A stretch of DNA of 64,000 nt from Streptomyces sp. NBC_00258 (GTDB taxonomy: Bacteria; Actinomycetota; Actinomycetes; Streptomycetales; Streptomycetaceae). The stretch is taken from NCBI RefSeq assembly GCF_036182465.1, contig NZ_CP108081.1:4526001-4590000 (forward strand), in the 5' to 3' direction. Below, in pieces: positions 35,402 through 44,317 of the stretch. A program made the position numbers and the translations under genes. How positions within the stretch are numbered: position 1 is the stretch's first letter; every line of letters starts with the position of its first letter. The notes under the pieces are model-generated. The model was given only the letters and a program-made list of their open reading frames with translations, was not told where the DNA came from and did not search any database.

Positions 35402-36025
35402 CTACGAACCGGCCGCCCCGCCAAGCGATTCACTCGACGGGTCACGCCACATGGGCCACATCGACGGCCCGTCCGGAAGCTCGAGCGCGCTCCCCGTGAA
35501 GGCGAACCCGAGCCGCTCGTAGAGCCCTCGGCTGCGCGCACTGCTCGCCTCCAGATACGCGGCCACACCTTCGCCGTCACACCGGTCCAGCACATGCTGG
35601 ACAAGCGCCGAACCGAGCCCCTCCCCCTGCCTGCCCGGCGCGACGGCGATCATCCAGAGGTACTCGTGGGCCTGCCCCTCCGGGTGGATCCCTGCGGTCA
35701 ACCGGCCTATCAGCTCGACCCGTTCGTTCTCGGGATCGACCTCCTCGCGCATTTGGGCGGGCCCGTCCTCGTCGTCCTCACCGGTGGGCTCCGCGGGCAT
35801 CGACAGCCACAGCGCACAGGCCGAGCCGTCCTCCGTGACGTCCACGTACCCCTCGGCGAGCACGGCGTCGACGAAAGCCCCCATCAGCAACGGATGCCTG
35901 CGCCGCCGGTGTTCCGCGTCGGGAAAGACCCAACTGCTCACCGGGTCGTTCTGGAAGGCCTCGTCGAGGAGCCGTGTCACGGCCTCCCGGTCGCCCTCGC
36001 CCGCTCTGCGGATCGCCACGCCCAT
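35402..36025 (-). CDS. GNAT-family N-acetyltransferase
   Basis: Protein of 207 residues. The acetyl-CoA-binding motif A is WMIAVAPGRQGEGLGSALVQ (Q/R-x-x-G-x-G/A), followed by YLEASSARSRGLYERLGF, typical of GNAT enzymes. It starts at ATG 36025. It is convergent with the TetR gene. Substrate cannot be predicted; the acidic insert EPTGEDDEDGP is not a family feature. Confidence 0.87.
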   Translation of the reverse strand: MGVAIRRAGEGDREAVTRLLDEAFQNDPVSSWVFPDAEHRRRRHPLLMGAFVDAVLAEGYVDVTEDGSACALWLSMPAEPTGEDDEDGPAQMREEVDPENERVELIGRLTAGIHPEGQAHEYLWMIAVAPGRQGEGLGSALVQHVLDRCDGEGVAAYLEASSARSRGLYERLGFAFTGSALELPDGPSMWPMWRDPSSESLGGAAGS

Positions 36026-36866
36026 AGCCCGCCCCTTTGGCTCAACTGCCCATGCCCACTCGGCCGTTGCAGCCTAGGCGATCACTTCGGCAGAAGACGG
36101 CGGGCCCCGCGCACCGTGGGGATGCGCGGGGCCCGCCGGAACCGGAACCCCTCCGCCTCACCGCGTTGTCAGGCACCGCGCGGCGAAGAGGGCCCCGGAG
36201 TCTCGTACCCATTACGGCCGACGGACGCCGTACCGCTCAGGGTGGAGTGGCAGAAGTGAAGTGAGGATGGGGGAGGGCCGGACGCGGGGCGGCCGGCAGG
36301 GGGCGGGCCGGACGCAAGGCGGACCGGACGCACGGCGGACCGGATACTGGGCGGACCGGATACTGGGCGCCTACCGCCCGGCCCGGCCTACCGCACCGAG
36401 CCGGGCCTGACCGAGCCGAGACAAGCCGGGCCGAGCCGAGCAAGGCAGCACCACACCCCGCCGCACCAAGCCAGGATCGGGCCGGATCGAACCGGGTCAG
36501 GACCCCACCCACCCCCAGGCACCGACAACTCACCCGCCGCGCGGCCTCATCCACCGCGCCCGGCCAAGCCATCCACCCGGGCAGCGCCTTCCCGCCCAAA
36601 GTTCCCCCGGCCCTCGCCCCCCGCGCCCCGACCCCTAGGCCTCTCGGCCCGCCTCGCCCCCGGTCCCCTCTGCCCCTGCCCCTCCTCTGCCTCCCTGCCC
36701 CCGCTTCCGACGCCGTACGGCTTCGGCTGCCGCGTCCCCGCGGGCACCGCACGGCATCGGCCACCCGATCTCTACATAGGCGCCGCCCTTCGATCACCCC
36801 TCACTCGTCGCACTCGTCCTACCTGTCTCACCCGTCTCACCTGCCGCTCCCTTCGGCGGCCCGACC
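36026..36866. other. 840-nt low-complexity intergenic region
   Basis: No convincing gene. The plus strand has GGACCGGATACTGGGC twice in tandem near 36340-36370, several GGCCGGACGC/GGCGGACCGG units at 36270-36340, then CCGAGCCGGGCC-like and Pro-coding C-rich tracts to 36800. An open frame on the minus strand (36797-36237) encodes only Arg/Gly/Ala-rich sequence and is judged non-coding. A strong hairpin lies at 36098-36138. Confidence 0.65.
36098..36138. terminator. 16-bp GC hairpin
   Basis: CGGCGGGCCCCGCGCA (36098-36113) pairs perfectly with TGCGCGGGGCCCGCCG (36123-36138), 9-nt loop. It is upstream of the acetyltransferase gene. On the minus strand it could end long transcripts coming from the polyprenyl synthase gene. 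Confidence 0.6.
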
Positions 36867-37985
36867 TCACGCGCTCCGCCGCGTCACGAACTCCGCCAGC
36901 GACAGAAGTCCTCCCGCCGCCTCCGGATCCGGGACGGCCCGGGACAGGTGCTGCAGGGACCTGGCCATCCGGTCGGCGGCCTGGACCTGGGCCCAGTCAC
37001 GCCCACCCGCCCGCTCGACGGCGAGGACCGTACGCTCCAGATCGCCGTCGCGGTACGGAACCCGGTACAGCTCGGCCAGTTCGGCCGCGGCCGGTGTGCC
37101 GGAGGCGAGCGCGGCGACCACGGGGAGGGACTTCTTGCGGGCGATGAGGTCCGCCCCGGCCGGCTTGCCGGTGCGGCTCGGGTCCCCCCAGATGCCGATC
37201 ACGTCGTCGATGAGCTGGAAGGCGAGCCCGGCCTCCCGCCCGAACGCGTCGAGGGCGTCGACGTCCTCCTCTCCGGCTCCCGCGTACAGCGCCCCGAGCG
37301 CGCACGCGCAGCCGAGCAGCGCCCCCGTCTTGGCCTCGGCCATGGCGAGCACCTCGTCGAGCGTGACGTCGTCGGGACCGCGGCGCTCCATCGCGGTGTC
37401 CGTGTGCTGGCCCGCGCACAGTTCGACGACACAGCTCGCGAGCCGCGCGGCCGCCGCCGAGGACGCCGGATGCGGATCCTCGGCGAGCAACTGGTGGGCC
37501 AGCGCCTGCAGGGAGTCCCCTGCGAGGACCGCGTCGGCGTCCCCGAACACCGCCCACGCGGTGGGCCGGTGCCTGCGGGTGGTGTCCCGGTCCATCACGT
37601 CGTCGTGCAGCAGGGTGAAGTTGTGCACCAGCTCCACCGCGGCGGCCGCCCGCACGGCCGCCTCCTGCTGTCCGCCGAGCGCCCGCACCGCGGCCAGCAC
37701 GAGCGCGGGCCGGATCGCCTTGCCCGCGTTCCCCGCCGCCGGGCTGCCGTCCGCGTGCTCCCACCCGAAGTGGTAGAGCGCGATCCGGCGCAACGGGCCG
37801 GGCAACGACTCGACGGCCCGGCGCAGTTCGGGGTCGACCGACGCCCGGGACCGCTCCAGGATCCCGGCGGCCTCCTGCCCGTCGGGCGAACCCCGCCGCC
37901 CGCCAGGCACGCCACCAGGCACCGGCCCTCCCCGCGCTTCCGGTCCATCCACGGCCGGTAGCGGGCTCTGTTGTGTCTCCGTCAT
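36867..37985 (-). CDS. Polyprenyl diphosphate synthase, probable encapsulin cargo
   Basis: Trans-prenyltransferase of 372 residues that elongates isoprenyl diphosphates, probably to a C20 or longer product. K89 and R92 (GKAIRPAL) and the first aspartate motif DDVMD (128-132) are intact. The second motif reads D260-D-V-I-G then WGD, a form common in streptomycete GGPP synthases. The first 45 residues are disordered, rich in Pro/Gly (GPVPGGVPGGRRGSP), which fits the unstructured targeting tail of encapsulin cargo. ATG 37985 is used; ATG 37997 is also possible. It follows the shell gene by 124 nt with a small 8-bp hairpin (38064-38083) between. Product chain length cannot be read here. Confidence 0.9.
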   Translation of the reverse strand: MTETQQSPLPAVDGPEARGGPVPGGVPGGRRGSPDGQEAAGILERSRASVDPELRRAVESLPGPLRRIALYHFGWEHADGSPAAGNAGKAIRPALVLAAVRALGGQQEAAVRAAAAVELVHNFTLLHDDVMDRDTTRRHRPTAWAVFGDADAVLAGDSLQALAHQLLAEDPHPASSAAAARLASCVVELCAGQHTDTAMERRGPDDVTLDEVLAMAEAKTGALLGCACALGALYAGAGEEDVDALDAFGREAGLAFQLIDDVIGIWGDPSRTGKPAGADLIARKKSLPVVAALASGTPAAAELAELYRVPYRDGDLERTVLAVERAGGRDWAQVQAADRMARSLQHLSRAVPDPEAAGGLLSLAEFVTRRSA

Positions 37986-38109
37986 GAGCTCACCCATGGA
38001 TCCGCTTCGCGGAGTGCTCGGACGGCGGCGGTTCCGCCGGCGACGGGTGCGTACCCCTGCGGTCCGTCCGCACCGGCGGACGGGGACGCGGCCCGCGCCG
38101 TACGGGACG

Positions 38110-39516
38110 TCACCTCCAGCGGCCGATCTCGACGTTCTCCAGGACCCCGAGCGCGTCGGGCACCAGGACCGCGGCCGAGTAGTACGTCGTCACCAGGTAC
38201 GACATGATCGCCTGCTCGCTGATGCCCATGAACCGCACGGACAGGCTCGGCTCGATCTCGTCCGGGATGCCGGCCTGCTGGAGCCCGATGACGCCCTGGT
38301 CCGCCTCGCCCGTACGCATGGCGATGATCGAGGTCGTGCGGGCCTCGGTGACCGGGATCTTGTTGCACGGGAACATCGGCACGCCGCGCCAGGTGGGGAT
38401 GCGGTTGCCGCCCATGTCGATGGTCTCCGGGACGAGCCCCCTCTTGTTGAGCTCGCGGCCGAACGCGGAGATCGCGCGCGGGTGGGCGAGCAGCAGCTTG
38501 GTGCCGCGCCGCCTGGTGAGCAGCTCGTCCAGGTCGTCCGGGCTGGGTACGCCGTCGTGCGGCTGCAGCCGCTGGTCGTACTCGCAGTTGTTGAGCAGCC
38601 CGAACTCCCGGTTGTTGATGAGCTCGTGCTCCTGGCGCTCCTTCAACGCCTCGACCGTGAGCCGCAACTGCTGCTCGGTCTGGTTCATCGGCTGGTTGTA
38701 GAGGTCGGCCACGCGCGTGTGGATGCGCAACACGGTCTGCGCGACGCTGAGTTCGTACTCGCGCGGTGCCGCGTCGTAGTCGACGTACGTCCCCGGGATG
38801 GCCTGCTCTCCGGTGTGGCCGGCGGCGAGGTCGATCTCCTTCTCGCCGTAGTTGTTGGCGCGCTGCGTGGGAATCGCGCGCAGTTGCTGAAGGTGCTCGC
38901 GCAGGGATTCGGAGCGCTCGGCGATCTGGTCGAGGTCCTGGCGGGGCAGCGCGAGCACCGTGCAGGCCGTGACCGCGCGGGCCGTGTACTCCCAGATCGC
39001 CTCCGGATCGGTGATCGCCTGCTCGCCGAAGTAGGCACCGTCGGCCAGTACACCGAGGACCGCGTCGTCCCCGTACGGACCCGTGCCGATCTTCTCGACC
39101 TTGCCGTGTGCGAGCAGGAACACCTCGTCGGCCTGGCTGCCGAAGGAGGCGAGCACGTCGCCCGGGTCGAACTCCCGCTGCTGGCAGCGCAGTGCGAGCT
39201 CGGCGAGCACCTCCGGGTCCTCGTATGTGCGCAGTGCCGGCAGTTCGCCGAGCTCCGCGGGGATGACCTGGACCCGGTCACCCGTCTTCACGAACGTCAC
39301 GCGACCGTCGCCCACCGAGTAGCTGAGCCTGCGGTTCACGCGGTATGTGCCGCCCTGCACGTTCACCCACGGCAGCATGCGCAGCAGCCATCGTGAGCTG
39401 ATCTCCTGCATCTGCGGTGCGGACTTGGTCGTGGTGGCCAGGTTCCGCGCCGCGGATGTGCCGAGACTCTTCTGCGGCTGATCCTGGTCCGCGCGGATCT
39501 CTTCGCCTACCGACAT
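38110..39516 (-). CDS. Family 2B encapsulin shell protein with cyclic-nucleotide-binding domain
   Basis: Protein of 468 residues, orthologous to S. coelicolor SCO5249 and related to EshA. An N-terminal arm (1-80) leads into a cNMP-binding domain at about 100-215 with the phosphate-cassette-like motif GAYFGEQAI (160-168) and R180-A. The HK97-type shell region follows (about 220-468), including REYELSVAQTVLRIHTRVAD, the DELLTRRRGTKLLLAHPRAI segment, TWRGVPMFPCNKIPV and a C-terminal VLENVEIGRW. Family 2B encapsulins are icosahedral compartments with this inserted domain, and computational surveys paired them with polyprenyl synthases or terpene cyclases. ATG 39516 has GGGGAGGG upstream. The neighbour gene is the probable cargo. 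Whether the domain binds cAMP is unknown. Confidence 0.9.
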   Translation of the reverse strand: MSVGEEIRADQDQPQKSLGTSAARNLATTTKSAPQMQEISSRWLLRMLPWVNVQGGTYRVNRRLSYSVGDGRVTFVKTGDRVQVIPAELGELPALRTYEDPEVLAELALRCQQREFDPGDVLASFGSQADEVFLLAHGKVEKIGTGPYGDDAVLGVLADGAYFGEQAITDPEAIWEYTARAVTACTVLALPRQDLDQIAERSESLREHLQQLRAIPTQRANNYGEKEIDLAAGHTGEQAIPGTYVDYDAAPREYELSVAQTVLRIHTRVADLYNQPMNQTEQQLRLTVEALKERQEHELINNREFGLLNNCEYDQRLQPHDGVPSPDDLDELLTRRRGTKLLLAHPRAISAFGRELNKRGLVPETIDMGGNRIPTWRGVPMFPCNKIPVTEARTTSIIAMRTGEADQGVIGLQQAGIPDEIEPSLSVRFMGISEQAIMSYLVTTYYSAAVLVPDALGVLENVEIGRWR

Positions 39517-39759
39517 GAAATTGCCCTCCCCATCGTGCAATGAGCTGCGCCGAGAACACTTCCATCACGGACCGTGCTGGTGCTATTACACGAAAGAGGG
39601 GGAATGGATCTTCGAAAGCGGGGCATAACGGAGGGCCCCGCCCGGGCCGACAGGCCCTGGCGACCGGCCTGCCCGACGACGTGGATCTTCCCGAACGGGA
39701 ACTTCAAGATCGGGCCGCCCGTTCAACCGACAACACGGACGAATGACGAGGAGACGGCA

Positions 39760-39993
39760 ATGGCAGGCTTTCTGGACCGCGCCAAGGAACAAGCGCAGCG
39801 CGGCCTCACGCAGGGCAAGCAGAAGCTCGACGACGTCCAGGCACAGCGGGCGGGCGCCGATCTGCTGAAGAGCCTGGGCGCGGCCTACCTGGCGGAGCGG
39901 CGCGGCAGCGGCTCTCCGGAGGCCACGCAGCAGGCCCTCCAGGCCGTGGAGAGCCACATCGCGACGCACGGGGACGGCTTTCTGCGCGTCTGA
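39760..39993 (+). CDS. Small helical hypothetical protein
   Basis: 77-residue protein with repeated Gln/Ala/Lys helices (FLDRAKEQAQRGLTQGKQKL, DDVQAQRAGADLLKSLGAAY). The sequence looks amphipathic and may associate with membranes or proteins. ATG 39760 has GAGGAG six bases upstream. It is divergent from the encapsulin gene; about 240 nt separate them. No function recognised. Confidence 0.75.
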   Translation: MAGFLDRAKEQAQRGLTQGKQKLDDVQAQRAGADLLKSLGAAYLAERRGSGSPEATQQALQAVESHIATHGDGFLRV

Positions 39994-40127
39994 GGTCCGC
40001 CCGTACCGCTGACCGGATCGGCTCGCACGCCGTGCGAAGAAGTGGCTCCGACCGAGGAGATCCGGGTACAAGCAGCGGTACGAGACGGCCGCGCCGGGTG
40101 GCCGTCGCGGCCTGTGAGGAGGCGGTC

Positions 40128-40718
40128 ATGGCCCCACCCATGTCCGCGGGCAGCTTTCTGAGCCGGCTCAAGGCGGAAGGGCTCACCGTCGTCGAGGTCG
40201 GCGACTGGGAGCATCACAACCGCAACCACAAGGGCCCGTGGGGCCCGGTCCACGGCGTGATGATCCACCACACGGTGACATCGGGAAGTCAGCGCACGGT
40301 GGAGATCTGCCGTGACGGCTACAGCGGCCTGCCCGGCCCGCTGTGCCACGGTGTCATCACGAAGGACGGCAGAGTCCACCTCGTCGGCTACGGCCGTTCC
40401 AACCACGCGGGCCTGGGCGACGACGACGTCCTGCGCGCGGTCATCGCGGAGAAGGCCCTCCCGCCGGACAACGAGGCGAACACCGACGGCAACCGCCACT
40501 TCTACGGCTTCGAGTGCGAGAACCTCGGCGACGGCGAGGACCCCTGGCCCGAAGCCCAGCTCGACGCCATCGAGCGCGCCGCGGCAGCGGTCTGCCGCCA
40601 CCACGGCTGGACGGCACGCTCGGTCATCGGCCACCTCGAATGGCAGCCGGGCAAGATCGACCCCCGCGGCTTCACGATGGCGGCCATGCGGGATCGCATC
40701 CACGAACGACTGAAGTAG
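40128..40718 (+). CDS. N-acetylmuramoyl-L-alanine amidase (PGRP fold)
   Basis: Amidase_2/PGRP-type protein of 196 residues that would cleave the lactyl-amide bond of peptidoglycan stem peptides. The zinc ligands are apparent as H in VMIHHTVTSG, H in VIGHLEWQPGKIDP and the acidic D in PGKIDP. ATG 40128 follows TGAGGAGG. There is no signal peptide, so export may need another route or the enzyme acts on lysis. No toxin or immunity gene adjoins. The gene stands alone on the plus strand. Confidence 0.88.
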   Translation: MAPPMSAGSFLSRLKAEGLTVVEVGDWEHHNRNHKGPWGPVHGVMIHHTVTSGSQRTVEICRDGYSGLPGPLCHGVITKDGRVHLVGYGRSNHAGLGDDDVLRAVIAEKALPPDNEANTDGNRHFYGFECENLGDGEDPWPEAQLDAIERAAAAVCRHHGWTARSVIGHLEWQPGKIDPRGFTMAAMRDRIHERLK

Positions 40719-40762
40719 CGCCCTCGTGGCGGGCCCGTGCCGCCGCTCCCCCATTCGGACGC

Positions 40763-41722
40763 ATGTCCGACAATGGGTGGGTGATCAGCCCCGAGACCCC
40801 CGAAGCGCTCGGCCCGGGCACCCTGCGGCCACGGCTGCCGTCCCCGGTGCGGGAGGCCGTGGACGAGCGGTTCGCGCGGCATGGTGTCCGGCTGCTGCTC
40901 AAGCGGGACGATCTGATCCACCCGGAGCTGGTCGGCAACAAGTGGCGCAAGCTCGCCCCGAACCTGCGGGCGGCGGCGGGCCGCACGGTCCTCACCTTCG
41001 GCGGCGCGTACTCCAACCATCTGCGGGCCACCGCCGCCGCGGGCCGCCTCCTGGGCCTGCCCACCGTCGGCGTGGTCCGCGGCCAGGAGCTCGCCGACCG
41101 GCCGCTCAACCCGTCCCTGGCCCGTTGCGCGGCCGACGGCATGCGATTCCACTTCGTCGACAGATCGACGTACCGCCGCAAGAGCGAGCCTCGGACGCTG
41201 GCCGCCCTCCTTCGCGCGTGCGCCGCCGAGGACGCGTACGTGATCCCGGAGGGAGGCAGCAACTCCCTTGCCGTCGTCGGCTGCAAGGCTCTCGGCGAGG
41301 AGCTGCGCGACCACGGCGGTGTCGACGTGGCCACGGTCGCCTGCGGCACCGGCGGCACCTTCGCGGGCCTGGCCGCCGGCCTGGGTCCTGGCCGGCGCGC
41401 CCTCGGCATACCCGTCCTCAGAGGCGGCTTCCTCGACGCGGAGATACGTGCGCTCCAGGACGACGCCTTCGGCGGCCCGCGCGGCGACTGGTCGCTCGAC
41501 GACCGCTTCCACTTCGGCGGTTACGCCCGTACGCCACCCGAACTCGAAGCGTTCGCCGCCGACTTCGAGCAGCGCCACGACCTGCCCGTGGAGCGTCTCT
41601 ATGTCGCCAAGTTGCTGTACGGACTTGTCGCCCTTGCCGGGGAGGGTGCGTTCCCGCGCGGGACGACGATCGCGGCGGTCGTCACCGGCAGCCCATTCCC
41701 CCGGGCCGCCGACAGGGTCTAG
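40763..41722 (+). CDS. PLP-dependent ACC deaminase / D-cysteine desulfhydrase-like protein
   Basis: Fold-type II PLP enzyme of about 319 residues. KRDDLIHPELVGNKWRKL holds the catalytic lysine (GNKxRK), FGGAYSNHLRATAA the substrate loop, and VIPEGGSNSLAVVGC and VACGTGGTFAGL the phosphate-binding glycines. The order matches ACC deaminase/DcyD. ATG 40763 lacks a strong ribosome site; GTG 40781 is an alternative. It converges on the antiporter gene with a 12-nt gap. The substrate (1-aminocyclopropane-1-carboxylate, D-cysteine or other D-amino acids) is unresolved. Confidence 0.85.
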   Translation: MSDNGWVISPETPEALGPGTLRPRLPSPVREAVDERFARHGVRLLLKRDDLIHPELVGNKWRKLAPNLRAAAGRTVLTFGGAYSNHLRATAAAGRLLGLPTVGVVRGQELADRPLNPSLARCAADGMRFHFVDRSTYRRKSEPRTLAALLRACAAEDAYVIPEGGSNSLAVVGCKALGEELRDHGGVDVATVACGTGGTFAGLAAGLGPGRRALGIPVLRGGFLDAEIRALQDDAFGGPRGDWSLDDRFHFGGYARTPPELEAFAADFEQRHDLPVERLYVAKLLYGLVALAGEGAFPRGTTIAAVVTGSPFPRAADRV

Positions 41723-41734
41723 GCCGCCCAGGCC

Positions 41735-43330
41735 CTACGTCGCCTCGCGGAACGCCGCCGCCTCCTCCAGGTCCAGGCGCCGCAGCAGCGTCCGGAGCAT
41801 CTCGTCGTCGATGTAGCGGCCGTCCCGGAGTCTCACGAACATCTCCCGCTCGGCGCCGATCATCTCGCGCGACAGCCGCCGGTAGGTGTCGTCGACGGTC
41901 TCCCCGGTCACGGGGTTCACCGTCCCGAGCCGCTCCCACACGGCGTTGCGGCGACGCTCCAGGACCGTGCGGAGCCGGTCGGCGAGCGGGGGCGGCAGCG
42001 CATTGCGCTCGTCGGCGAGGAGTTCGTCCAGACGGCGCTCCGCGGTCCGGGACGCCTGCGCCTGGGCGTTCGCCTCCGCGAGCGTCTCGGCCTGCCGGTC
42101 CCTCTCGGGCAGCTTCAGCGCGCGGACCAGCGGCGGCAGCGTCAGCCCCTGCACGACCAGCGTGCCGATCACCGTCGTGAAGGTCAGGAAGAGGATCAGG
42201 TTGCGGCCCGGGAACTCCTCGCCGCCCTCTGCGGTGAGCGGGATCGAGAAGGCGATGGCGAGCGAGACCACGCCTCTCATCCCGGCCCAGCTGATGATGA
42301 AGGGCGCCTTCCAGGTGGGGTCGTCCTCCCGTTCCCGGATCCGCTTGGACAGGATGCGTGGCAGGAAGGTCGCCGGATACACCCACACGAAGCGGGACAC
42401 GACGACGACCAGGAAGACGGCCACCGCGTACCAGGCGGCACTCACTCCCTCGTACTCGTCGAGACCCCTGAGGACGATCGGGAGCTGCAGGCCGATCAGT
42501 GCGAAGACCGCCGACTCCAGGATGAACGCGACCATCTTCCACACCGCCTCCTCCTGGAGCCGCGTCGCGAAGTCGACCTCCCAGTTGCGGTGCCCCAGGT
42601 AGAGCGCGACGACCACCACGGCGAGCACCCCGGAGGCGTGCACCTGCTCGGCGACCGCGTACGCGAAGAACGGGATCAGCAGCGACAGGGAGTTCTGGAG
42701 CAGCGCCTCCGTCAGGTGTGTGCGCAGCCAGTGGAGCGGCACCATCAGGACGACTCCGATCCCGACGCCGCCGATCGCCGCGAGCAGGAACTCGCCGATG
42801 CCGCCCGCCCAGGTCGCGCCCTCGCCGACAACGGCGGCGACGGCCACCCTGTAGGCGGTGATCGCGGTCGCGTCGTTCACCAGGGACTCGCCCTGCAGGA
42901 TCGTGGTGACCCTGGAGGGCAGCCCGACCCGGCGCGCCACCGCCGTGGCCGCCACCGCGTCCGGCGGCGCCACGACCGCGCCGAGCACCAGCGCCGCCGT
43001 CAGCGACAGGTCCGGCACGATCATGTACGCGGCCCAGCCGACGACGAGCGTCGCGAAGAGCACGTACCCGACCGACAACAGCGCGACCGGCCTGAGCTGC
43101 GCCCGCAGATCGAGGTACGAGCTGTCCGTGGCCGCCGTGTAGAGCAGCGGGGGCAGTACCAGCGGGAGCACCACGTGGGGGTCGAGGGTGTATTCGGGGA
43201 CGCCGGGCAGGTACGAGACGATCAGACCGGCGGTGACCAGCAGCAGCGGCGCGGGCACCGGGGTACGGCGGGCCGCGCCTGCGACCACGGCGCTGCCCGC
43301 GACCAGCAGCAGGAGGGGCATCACATGCAT
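41735..43330 (-). CDS. CPA1-type Na+/H+ antiporter
   Basis: Membrane exchanger of 531 residues with about 12 predicted helices starting LLLLVAGSAVVAGAA. The signature is GAVVAPPDAVAATAVARRVG; the ion-site segment ILQGESLVNDATAITAYR contains the ND motif of the CPA1 family. The C-terminal 130 residues are hydrophilic and charged, a likely regulatory tail. ATG 43330 is preferred. It would exchange Na+ (or K+) for protons and so regulate pH and salt tolerance. The neighbour SigH stress module is on the other strand. Confidence 0.92.
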   Translation of the reverse strand: MHVMPLLLLVAGSAVVAGAARRTPVPAPLLLVTAGLIVSYLPGVPEYTLDPHVVLPLVLPPLLYTAATDSSYLDLRAQLRPVALLSVGYVLFATLVVGWAAYMIVPDLSLTAALVLGAVVAPPDAVAATAVARRVGLPSRVTTILQGESLVNDATAITAYRVAVAAVVGEGATWAGGIGEFLLAAIGGVGIGVVLMVPLHWLRTHLTEALLQNSLSLLIPFFAYAVAEQVHASGVLAVVVVALYLGHRNWEVDFATRLQEEAVWKMVAFILESAVFALIGLQLPIVLRGLDEYEGVSAAWYAVAVFLVVVVSRFVWVYPATFLPRILSKRIREREDDPTWKAPFIISWAGMRGVVSLAIAFSIPLTAEGGEEFPGRNLILFLTFTTVIGTLVVQGLTLPPLVRALKLPERDRQAETLAEANAQAQASRTAERRLDELLADERNALPPPLADRLRTVLERRRNAVWERLGTVNPVTGETVDDTYRRLSREMIGAEREMFVRLRDGRYIDDEMLRTLLRRLDLEEAAAFREAT

Positions 43331-43391
43331 CGACTTCGGCCCACCTTCGTTTCCGCGCGGATTCCCGCACGCCCGACGTAATCTGGCAATC

Positions 43392-43652
43392 ATGAAACAG
43401 TGCACGCACGCCCACGCGCTGCCGCATCCGGAACCCGAGCCGCTGAGCGAGACCTGCCTGGGGTGTCTGGCGGCCGGCTCGCACCCCGTGCAGTTGCGAC
43501 TGTGTCTCATCTGCGGAGACGTGGGCTGCTGCGACTCGTCGCCTCTGCGGCACGCGACGGAGCACTTCAAGGAGACGGGACACCCGATCATGCGCACGTT
43601 CGAGCCCGGAGAGAACTGGCGCTGGTGCTTCGTCGACCACGTACTCGTGTGA
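43392..43652 (+). CDS. UBP-type zinc-finger protein
   Basis: 86-residue protein. Cys/His ligands follow the ZnF-UBP pattern: TCLGCLAAG, LRLCLICGDVGCCDSS, HATEHFKETGHPI. The eukaryotic counterpart binds ubiquitin C-termini; bacterial versions are of unknown role. ATG 43392 is used. It is divergent from the antiporter gene with about 60 nt between starts. It sits 251 nt before the anti-sigma gene and is not obviously part of that operon. Confidence 0.9.
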   Translation: MKQCTHAHALPHPEPEPLSETCLGCLAAGSHPVQLRLCLICGDVGCCDSSPLRHATEHFKETGHPIMRTFEPGENWRWCFVDHVLV

Positions 43653-43903
43653 CGAGGGATCCGGACGGTTCGACCCTCTGACCGTTGGGTACGTCAACCC
43701 GGCGCGCGCTCTTCCCAATTGGGCCCGCAGACCCCTAGCCACTGTGCGTATCCATAGGTTTACTATGAGTGACAGCAAGGGGTTGGGGTCCCGGGGACAG
43801 GAAACCTGAGAGCGCGATAGCGTCACCGCTGAACCACGTTGCGCGTTACCCCGGGGGGCGACCCTCGGCCCCCGAAAGAGCTTGTACCACCTTGGAGGTG
43901 AGG

Positions 43904-44317
43904 GTGTCCCAGATCGCAGGCGAGCCCGCGACCCAGGACTTCGTCGAAGTCCGGCTGCCGGCTGCGGGTGCCTACCTGTCGGTGCTGCGCACGGCCACAG
44001 CCGGCCTCGCGGCGCGTTTGGACTTCACCCTCGACGAGATCGAGGACTTGCGCATCGCCGTGGACGAGGCATGCGCGATCCTGTTGCAACAGGCGGTGCC
44101 GGGCTCCGTGCTCAGCTGTGTCTTCCGCCTGATCGACGACTCGCTCGAGGTGACCGTCTCGGCCCCGACCACCGACGGCCACGCCCCCGCGCGGGACACC
44201 TTCGCCTGGACCGTGCTGTCGGCCCTCGCGGGCAAGGTGTCCTCCTCGGTGGCCGATGACAAAACCGTTTCGATCAGCCTCTACAAACAGCGCGGCGCGG
44301 GACCCGGGCCGGCGTGA
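43904..44317 (+). CDS. Anti-sigma factor for SigH (RsbW family)
   Basis: HATPase-fold anti-sigma factor of 137 residues (PrsH/UshX, SCO5244 position). The N box region is LDEIEDLRIAVDEACAILL with E/N-type catalytic residues less clear than in RsbW; SALAGKVSSS is the G-box end. GTG 43904 follows GGAGG; GTG 43898 is also in frame. Its stop overlaps the sigH GTG by four bases (GTGA). By family knowledge it binds SigH and releases it in stress, controlled by an anti-anti-sigma factor such as BldG. Confidence 0.88.
   Translation: MSQIAGEPATQDFVEVRLPAAGAYLSVLRTATAGLAARLDFTLDEIEDLRIAVDEACAILLQQAVPGSVLSCVFRLIDDSLEVTVSAPTTDGHAPARDTFAWTVLSALAGKVSSSVADDKTVSISLYKQRGAGPGPA

Noticed and set aside
36237..36797. 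186-codon open frame on the minus strand before the polyprenyl synthase
   Set aside because: Low-complexity Arg/Gly/Ala sequence without domain, and the region is made of short repeats.
43764..43780. BldD-like half-site (AGTGAC) upstream of the anti-sigma/sigH operon
   Set aside because: Only one half is clear; a single AGTGA is expected often by chance.
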